Source of the DNA: Maratus speciosus
Lineage: Eukaryota > Arthropoda > Arachnida > Araneae > Salticidae
DNA: 64,000 bases
Assembly: GCA_963932465.1 (NCBI GenBank)
Contig: OZ010789.1
Location: 597,709,968-597,773,967, forward strand
Direction: 5' to 3'
This document shows positions 57,166-64,000 of this stretch, in pieces. The notes beneath the pieces were generated by a model. It was not told where the DNA came from. It made no database searches and was given only the letters and a program-made list of their open reading frames with translations. How positions within the stretch are numbered: position 1 is the first letter of the stretch; each line of letters starts with the position of its first letter. Both the position numbers and the translations under genes were made by a program.

Positions 57166-57734
57166 ATGAAAAGGTAAAATATCGGCCGTTAGTGTTTGAT
57201 TTTGCACTCGATCTTTCATTTTTGTTATTTGAGATTAATTAAGTAAGTGGTTTTATGTTATAATTTCAGATCTATGGTACTCTTTTTATTTTCATTAAAA
57301 CTTCTGATTAAACTTCTGATCTTTCATTAAAACTTCTGATTTCTTTAAAAAAATTTGCTGATTAACGGTTCTTATCATTATGTCTTCATATGGGGTAATT
57401 AATATAGTAATATAATAATAAAGAGTATTTATTATTATTAATTTAGGCCCCGCCGCAGTCAGTGTCAATTACTAGTTCACGAAGGTGTCAACTACTAAAC
57501 TCTCACGTTCACGATGGTGTCAACTTCTGGAGAAAAATCATGTTTTCATATCCCCTAGTAATTTTTATAAAATGTATTCATTTCGGGACATTAAACATTA
57601 TGATTTTGTGGAAAAATGTTCAAACCCCCTAGTAATGATCAAACCGTTTCCCTTAATTGAAAACTGCACGAACCAAAGGCGATGAACGCCGAAAAATTCC
57701 TTAATGTGTCAACTACTGGGTACTTTACCTTAAT

Positions 57735-58018
57735 ATAAATTATTTCCTTATTTCATTTATCTATTTTCGCAAAGCATTAGTCTTAATAGTTAAAAAAGAT
57801 AAATTTGAAGCTTAAAAATCTACTCTCAGGTACTCCATGATATAGGTACAGTGGATACACTGGGACACAGGGGACATAATCAGCCATGTATAATGTAAGG
57901 TAAATTACAATATTAATACATATTTCAAGGGAAGTTTTTTTTAATTATAAATCTTTAGCCATTTTTCAAAATGAGCATAACAAGACAACTATTTAACTTT
58001 ACATGCATAAAACATTTA

Positions 58019-58067
<49 letters not shown>

Positions 58068-58580
58068 GGCGTTATATGCATAAATATATAAGAAATATGT
58101 AAATATAACAATTTTCAGAAAGTTTTCTTTATAATATTCTGATAATTTCAGTTATAGCAAATTTAAAAATTACATATTTAAAATCAGCTATTTATTTTTT
58201 AATTGGTATAACTGTTATACTCTTAAAATATCAGAAATATATTTGAAATACAAAATGTTTTAATATATTTTTTTTAAGTTTTATTTGAGTAAGTAGCCAT
58301 ACTCTTCAAGATGTTGAAACTACGCAGAACGCAAAAGTATTAATAACTTCATGAACCATAAAACTGCGGCAAACGTGTGTTTAAATTAATCCAGCATCGA
58401 TAATTATTTACATATTACAATTTTTAAACGATGGAAATATCGTTGTCAACGATGATGTTATCGCTTTAAAATGTTAATATATACTAATATGAAGTTAAAA
58501 TAATGCACAATGAACGGAATTTGAACAGGTGGTTAAGCATGTTCCTATGTCTAGAGTATTTCATCTTCCCCTAGAATCTT
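57735..58580. other. AT-rich spacer with T43 tract
   Basis: A T run of about 43 at 58022-58064; otherwise nothing recognisable. Confidence 0.45.
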
Positions 58581-58774
58581 TACACAGTTAAAAATCTGCA
58601 GTAAACTGTCCAGACCGCTTTAAAGATAAAGGTTACTTGCCCATATTATAAAGCGTTTCTGACAGTATTATTGATAATATTATGGTCAGAATAATGTTAA
58701 ATAACATTTATGATTCATTTTCTATAAAAAAAGTCGATTGGCTGGGCAATTTGAAGCAAATTTTTAACAATGTA
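58581..58774. mobile_element. Small TA-flanked MITE, 190 bp
   Basis: TA at both ends bounds CACAGTTAAAAATCTGCAGT..AAACTGTCCAG and the inverse CTGGGCAATTTGAAGCAAAT..TTTTTAACAATG. The TIR is ~30 bp and imperfect. A truncated relative lies at 16787-16930. No coding. Confidence 0.75.
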
Positions 58775-59356
58775 AGAATCCCTTGCATTATAAAATAAAA
58801 TGAAAGTAAAATACAATCAAGAAAAAATGATTTTTTATTTTTTCAAGCTACTCAATTTAAATTTCCATAATTTTATTTTAAATACAATTTTGAAACTTGA
58901 TGTTTTCGGAATGTAACACATTTCTCGTACTACTCTGTCAAAAACTTCTAACATTTTATTCATAAATAAAAAAAAAGTTAATAAACAGTTCCAGAAAATA
59001 CGAGATTTAAGTAGAAGTCGTTTAACTTATTTTTATTTGTATTGACACTTGATAAAAAATAAACTTCATGGTGAAATATTCCTTGAAATTGTTTACGTTT
59101 TATAAACTGTTGGAAATAAGAAGAAAGTGGCTTAGCTTTAACGTTATAAAATTTAATTCACTAAATGATAAGAATAGTTTTAGTATTAATATTTGAAATT
59201 AATAAAATAAAATAGATATCCATGATATAACTTCTATATTATACATCAGCATTCACTTCTTCCTAAAAAAAACATTTCAAAAAACCAAAAACCTTTTCTT
59301 CTTTTCCCTAAGTTACATTTATAAATGCCTACTTAGGGGGGGGGGGGATTAAGATT
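58775..59356. other. AT-rich spacer with G-run
   Basis: A 13-nt G run (59335-59347) stands directly before the hAT-like element; nothing else recognisable. Confidence 0.45.
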
Positions 59357-60479
59357 TAGAGGCCTACACGGGCCGAAATTTCCAGGCTCGGTAAAAAACT
59401 TAAATGTTCGGCCCGAGTTCGGCCCGGCGTGAATTTCTACAAAACGTTGATTTTTACGTCAATTTTGTTCAAAATTGGTCTCGTACGAGGAGTTCTGACC
59501 AAAAATATTTATCTAAAACTTTTTTTTTCGTGTTTATAATTTTCGTTTTTATAGAAGTTCTGCAGGCTGCGACATTTATTTTTTTTTAAGAAATCTCTAT
59601 TTCTTGTACGTAAATGTTTCAGTTAGCATTAATAATATTAATCTGTATTCCATATATTGGATTGTTAAAAATCTGAAAAATCCTATACAGTAAAATCTTC
59701 TAAGACGGAATTGCATAGAAAAGGAAAAGATGTGTTATAGACAAGTTCCCTTCTTAGCAAGTGTCAATGCGTTATATATTCTTTTCTTACGTATTAGTAT
59801 ATCAATTTTGAATTGATCAACGCATTATCAGTTTAAAACAGGGTTCCATAATAGGCAGGATCTTTTCCACACGTTTTATTATATTTTAATTTAGCTATAT
59901 TTTAATAAGCGTAGAAATCTACTATTCTTTAACCCTCCGAGCGTCTTGGGGGTTTTCCTGCATTTTCATAAAAATGTTGACAAAAATAATCTTAATGTAA
60001 ATTTTCTTTCCCTGTTTGTTTCTAAAATACACTTCATGCCCCTTTATTTCACATAAAATTTTAAAATACAATTCTGTTTAAGATATTTCTATCTTTAATT
60101 GATTTAAGTTGTTTAGGGGAAACGAAAAAATATGTCCAAACCGCTCAAGGGGTTAAAAAGAATTGATTTTAATGTTTAAGTGTACAATAATGATGATTTT
60201 AAAATGTATGCATTTATTGCAAAAACTTTTGTGTCAGGCTTAATTTTACTGACTTTTGAATGGACCAGGCCACGCTGAGACAATGATTTTCATACGGGCT
60301 GGATTAAAACTAGAACTGAAAATTTTAGGCCGTGAAGGTTAGTAATGAAACCAGTCCCGGATCTGTACAGAAAAAATAAGTTAGGCCCGATCCGGCCCTA
60401 GCCTTCAGAAAAAAGTATGGCCCGGATCCGGCCCGACTTGAAAAGAGTGGAGACTAGGCCTGGCCCATGCAGATCTCTA
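59357..60479. mobile_element. Non-autonomous hAT-like element, 1.12 kb
   Basis: Ends TAGAGGCCTACACGGGCC and (inverse) GGCCCATGCAGATCTCTA. The terminal TAGAG..TGCACGGGCC pattern is that of hAT elements. The flanking 8-mers TTAAGATT and GTAAGGTC agree at 5 of 8 positions, compatible with an old 8-bp target duplication. Subterminal regions hold many (C)GGCCCG(A) motifs (59404-59432; 60350-60440), the usual hAT transposase-binding arrangement. No transposase frame is present. Confidence 0.7.
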
Positions 60480-60772
60480 GTAAGGTCAATTCGATGAAAA
60501 GAAAACATATTTTCAAAAAAATGCTTTAGATGATACAGGTAATGATGGTTTATTTAATTTATTTCCATATAAACAATATTTTTCAAAATTTTTATTGAAA
60601 AATATTGATAAACAAGCCACTGGCAATAAATCTCCGCAGGCGCCTCGAAAAAAAAGCGGTGTACGTTATAACTCGTCACTGGATCATCTGAAACAAAAAA
60701 ATCAAAAAGCGTTTATTAGGTGAAATATCTCTCGAGGTAACGCTGTCGAGTCTTTTTTTAATTATTTATTAC
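60480..60772. other. Spacer
   Basis: Nothing recognisable; a small inverted repeat AATATTTTTCAA..TTGAAAAATATT at 60581-60605. Confidence 0.4.
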
Positions 60773-63700
60773 TAGCAAACCCCGCGGCTTTGCTCGCGTA
60801 ATATTTGAAATATGCCAAGTGATATTTATGTGTCTAATTTTTATCAAAAGGTACTAACTAAATTTTTATTTTATTAAAAGGTACTTATTACTTTTAGGAA
60901 TAATTCAAAAATTACTATTTAAAACACAGTTTGACTAAACATCATTATTACACTGTATTAGGCAGAAATGAGACTTAAATTAATAAAATGAAATAAAACT
61001 AAATAAATGATAGTTTAGAAAATATTTTGAAACTTTTATGCTCAATTAATACGCTCATTTCAGTATTCATTTGAAGTTTTGAATTTTTTAGAAACCATCT
61101 TCTTACATCTTAAAATTAACCATCATGTCAAATTCCAAGTCCTACCACCTCTCTCAACATAAAAGGCTATGTTGAAACAGGAACTGTCACCATTAATTTG
61201 CCAACATTAATTTTGAAATCGGTTTGTTATTTCCTAATATTCCACAGAAGCGTAATTTAAAAAGCTTTTAAAGCCCTTTTTAGAACGTTTGCTGTTCCTG
61301 TGAACCCCAGCTGGTAGAATCACCGGCATATCATACAGCCTGTGTAGGATCAGAGACTGTTACCATTGATTCGCAACTATTACTTTTATAATCGGTTTAT
61401 ATTCCCTGAAATTGCTTAGAATCGTAATTTAGAACTTTTTAGAATGCTTTTCGCACCTCCCCTTCGCTTCACCCCTTTTTAATTCGAATTTATTTTCGAC
61501 GTTCCTTCGAGGGCATTTATATTTTATAAGTAACTACCATGTCATATTTAAAGTTTCTAGCCTTTTCAGTATCACAGAAATCGCAATTTAGAAAGTTTTT
61601 AGCTCCTGCAACCGTCTGGTGGTAGTGGAACAGACATACAATATAGCTTATGTTTGAGCAGGTTCTATCACCAAAATTTGTCATCATTATTTTTTTTAAT
61701 CGGTTTGGTAATTTATAAATTTGCTTAAAAATTGTAATTTATAACGCTTTTCACTCACTTCATTTTTTTTAAAATTTGGAATTTTCTTTCGATTACTCTT
61801 AGAAAGCAGTTGCATCTTGTAAGTAAATACCATGCCATACTTCAAAGTGTTAGACCCCTCAGTTGTGCAAAAAAACGCAAATTAGAGTATGTTTTGCTTT
61901 TGCAACCCTCAGATGGTAGTGACAGCAACATAAAATAGAACCTATGTTATAGCAGGGACTGTCGCCATTGATTTGCAACCATTACTTTTTAAAGTAGCTT
62001 TGGTACTTCCTTAGATTGAGTAGAAATCGAAATTTAGAACGTTTTTAGGACGCTTTTTGCGCATTTTCACCCCTTTTTAACCTTCCAATTTTTTCGAAAC
62101 TGTTAATACATATGTACCTTGCCTAATTTTAAGTTGCGAGCCCCTACCGGTCACAAAAATCGAAATTTAGAACGCTTTTTTGCTCCTGCAACGTCTTGGT
62201 GATAGTGATACTGACATAAAATAGCGTTTATGTTAGAGCAGAGGCGGTCAGCATCAATTTCCTACCATTACGTTGAAATCAGATTCATTCTTTCTGAGAT
62301 ATTGCCGACAAATCGGCATTTAGAACGTTTTTAGAACGCTTTTCGCTAATTTTGCTCCTGCATCTCCTCTGGGGTAGTGGAAACAGATATAAAATATAAC
62401 TTATCTTGGAGCAAGATCTGTCACCATCATTTTTACACCATTATATTTGAAATGGGTTCAGTACTTCCTGAGATTGCATAGAAATCGCAATTTAGAAAGT
62501 TTTTTACAATGCTTTTTGCGCATTTTGACCCAATTTTAAATTTCGATTTTTTTAGGAAATGTCCTTAGAGATCATTGATATCTTATAACTAACTACCATT
62601 CCAAATTTCATGATTCTAGGCCCTTCCGTAACGCAAAAGCTGCAATTTAGAAAGTTTTTTGCTCCTGCCCCCCCTTTGGGGTAGTGGCACCGACATAAAA
62701 CATCGCCTATGTTAGAGCAAGGGTTTTCACCATCATTTTGACGCCATTATTTCCTGAGATTGTGTAGAAACCCCCATTAGAACGTTTTTCAGAACGCTTT
62801 TCGCAGATTTTGGCCCCTTTTAAATTTCGAATTGTTTAAGAACTGTTCTTAGAAATCCTTTATATCTAATAAGTAGCTGATATTTCAAGATTCATATTTC
62901 TAGGACCTTCGGTAACGAAAAAATCGCATTTTTAGAACGTTTTTTGCTCCTGCACCCCCTTTGGGGTAGTGGCACCGACATAAAACATAGCCTATCTTGG
63001 AGCAAGCGTTGCCACCATCATTTTGACACCAATATTTTTTAAATCGGTTTGGTATTTCCTGAGATTGTGTAGAAACCACCATTAGAACGTTTTTCAGAAC
63101 GCTTTTCGCCCATTTTCACCCCTTTTAAATTTCGAATTGTTTAAGAACTGTTCTTAGAAATCCTTTATATCTAATAAGTAGCTAATATTTCAAATTTCAT
63201 ATTTCTAAGCCCTTCGGTAACGCAAAAATCGCATTTTTAGAACGTTTTTTGCTCCAGCACCCCCTTTCGGGTAGTGGCACCGACATAAAACATAGCCTAT
63301 GTTGGAGCAAGCGTTGTCACCATCATTTTGACACCAATATTTTTTAAATCGGTTTGGTATTTCCTGAGATTGTGTAGAAACCACCATTAGAACGTTTTTC
63401 AGAACGCTTTTCTCCCATTTTCACCCCTTTTAAATTTCGAATTGTTTAAGAACTGTTCTTAGAAATCCTTTATATCTAATAAGTAGCTAATATTTCAAAT
63501 TTCATATTTCTAGGCCTTTCAGTAACACATAAATCGCATTTTTAGAACGTTTTTTGGTCCTGCCCTCCTTTGGTGTAGTGGCACCGACATAAAACATAGC
63601 CTATCTTGGAGCAAGCGTTGTCACCATCATTTTGACACCAATATTTTTTAAATCGGTTTGGTATTTCCTGAGATTGTGTAGAAACTACCATTTAGAACGT

Positions 63701-64000
63701 TTTTTAGAACGCTTTTTGTGCATTTTCACCCCTTTTAAATTTCGAATTGTTTAAGAACTGTTCTTAGACATCATTTATATCTTATAAGTAACTAATATTT
63801 CAAATTTCATATTTCTAGGCCCTTCAGTAACACAAAAATCGCATTTTTAGAACGTTTTTTGCTCCTGCACCCCCTTTGGGGTAGTGGTACCGACATAAGA
63901 TATAGCCTATGTTCTAAGTTGGACTAACACCATCATTTTGATACCATTACTTTTGGAATCGGTTCGGTAGTTCCAGAGCTTACCTCCGACAAATAAACAA
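60773..64000 (+). repeat. ~304-bp tandem array with GCGGCTTTGCTCGCG head, open at right edge
   Basis: The head TTACTAGCAAACCCCGCGGC then TTTGCTCGCGTAATATTTGA resembles the start of a repeat widespread in arthropods. Units follow, marked by GGTAGTGGCACCGACATAAA (or variants) at about 61314, 61622, 61916, 62202, 62374, 62681, 62967, 63271, 63575 and 63881. The right-hand units are spaced 304-306 bp and nearly identical (62.9-63.9 kb); the left ones are diverged and some are shortened. The last bases (CGGTTCGGTAGTTCCAGAGC then TTACCTCCGACAAATAAAC) look like the element's 3' end. Two identical-looking 60-codon minus frames (62900-63387) are products of the repeat. Confidence 0.9.

Larger units (their letters stand above)
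48289..57732 (+). mobile_element. Pogo-like DNA transposon, host of nested insertions
   Basis: The left end AGGTAAAGTACCCAGTAGTT followed by GACAC (from 48291) is the exact inverse of the right end TGTCAACTACTGGGTACTTT followed by ACCT (to 57730). TA (or TTAA) flanks both sides. Subterminal copies of GTGTCAACTA occur inside both ends (48310, 48690, 48730; 57465, 57485). A transposase start lies at 48926. After removal of the SINE (48961-49222), the Copia element (49352-57165) and their duplications, about 1.3 kb remains, so the element itself is internally deleted or degenerate. Confidence 0.8.

Noticed and set aside
62900..63387. Two nearly identical 60-codon minus-strand ORFs
   Set aside because: They arise from the 304-bp tandem unit; no start context or family similarity.
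60773..64000. Regularly spaced repeats, considered as a CRISPR-like array
   Set aside because: Eukaryotic context, ~304-bp contiguous units without short repeat/unique spacer alternation.

Overview
The window is strongly AT-rich eukaryotic DNA with no rRNA, tRNA or CRISPR locus and no convincing host gene. It holds degraded transposable elements (TEs), foldback elements, tandem arrays and long A/T homopolymers. Several families are typical of arthropod genomes: a DUF4817-type mariner relative, a Ty3/Gypsy element with SCAN-like gag, a Penelope-like element with a GIY-YIG endonuclease, Tigger/pogo elements, and a GTCTGTC-bearing repeat. An arthropod, perhaps a spider or other arachnid, is the best inference; there is no direct proof.

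Left part (1-5.3 kb): a piggyBac-like element runs off the left edge. Next to it is a broken Ty3/Gypsy element on the minus strand (gag, zinc knuckle-protease, integrase) whose protease-then-integrase order suggests the Gmr1 type. Two inverted copies of a TTAA-flanked MITE enclose it. Middle part (5.8-31.9 kb): foldback MITEs, three copies of a repeat made of ~150-bp units with a GTCTGTC head, a mariner-derived perfect-type foldback, a pogo-like element with long terminal inverted repeats (TIRs), two LINE 3' ends, two Tigger-derived elements (one split by a LINE), a 318-bp tandem duplication and a SINE fragment.

Right-centre (32-48.2 kb): one possible unrecognised exon followed by a poly(A) tract, a 7-unit ~151-bp satellite-like array ending in a GACAGAC tract and a hairpin, a ~1.6-kb inverted repeat with ~680-bp arms, Penelope-like fragments, a DUF4817 mariner relative, a TA-flanked MITE, three more copies of the ~150-bp-unit repeat, and a third Tigger element.

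The clearest structure is a nest of insertions at 48.29-57.73 kb. A pogo-like DNA transposon with TIRs is interrupted in its transposase gene first by a tRNA-derived SINE (target site duplication, TSD, GGAATTACAC) and then by a full-length Ty1/Copia retrotransposon (LTRs 49352-49932 and 56598-57165, TSD ATGAA). The Copia leader itself contains a Helitron-like insertion. The Copia gag-pol is recognisable from end to end but dead: a stop codon, frameshifts, an altered reverse transcriptase (RT) active site, a changed RNase H residue and a poly-lysine tract inside integrase. The right end (59.3-64 kb) has a hAT-like element and a ~304-bp tandem array that becomes more homogeneous toward the window edge.

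The best candidate for something under-described is the architecture shared by three repeat families here: terminal hairpin, GTCT tract, then ~150-bp core units. It resembles the pearl/INE-1/Helentron-related elements of other invertebrates.
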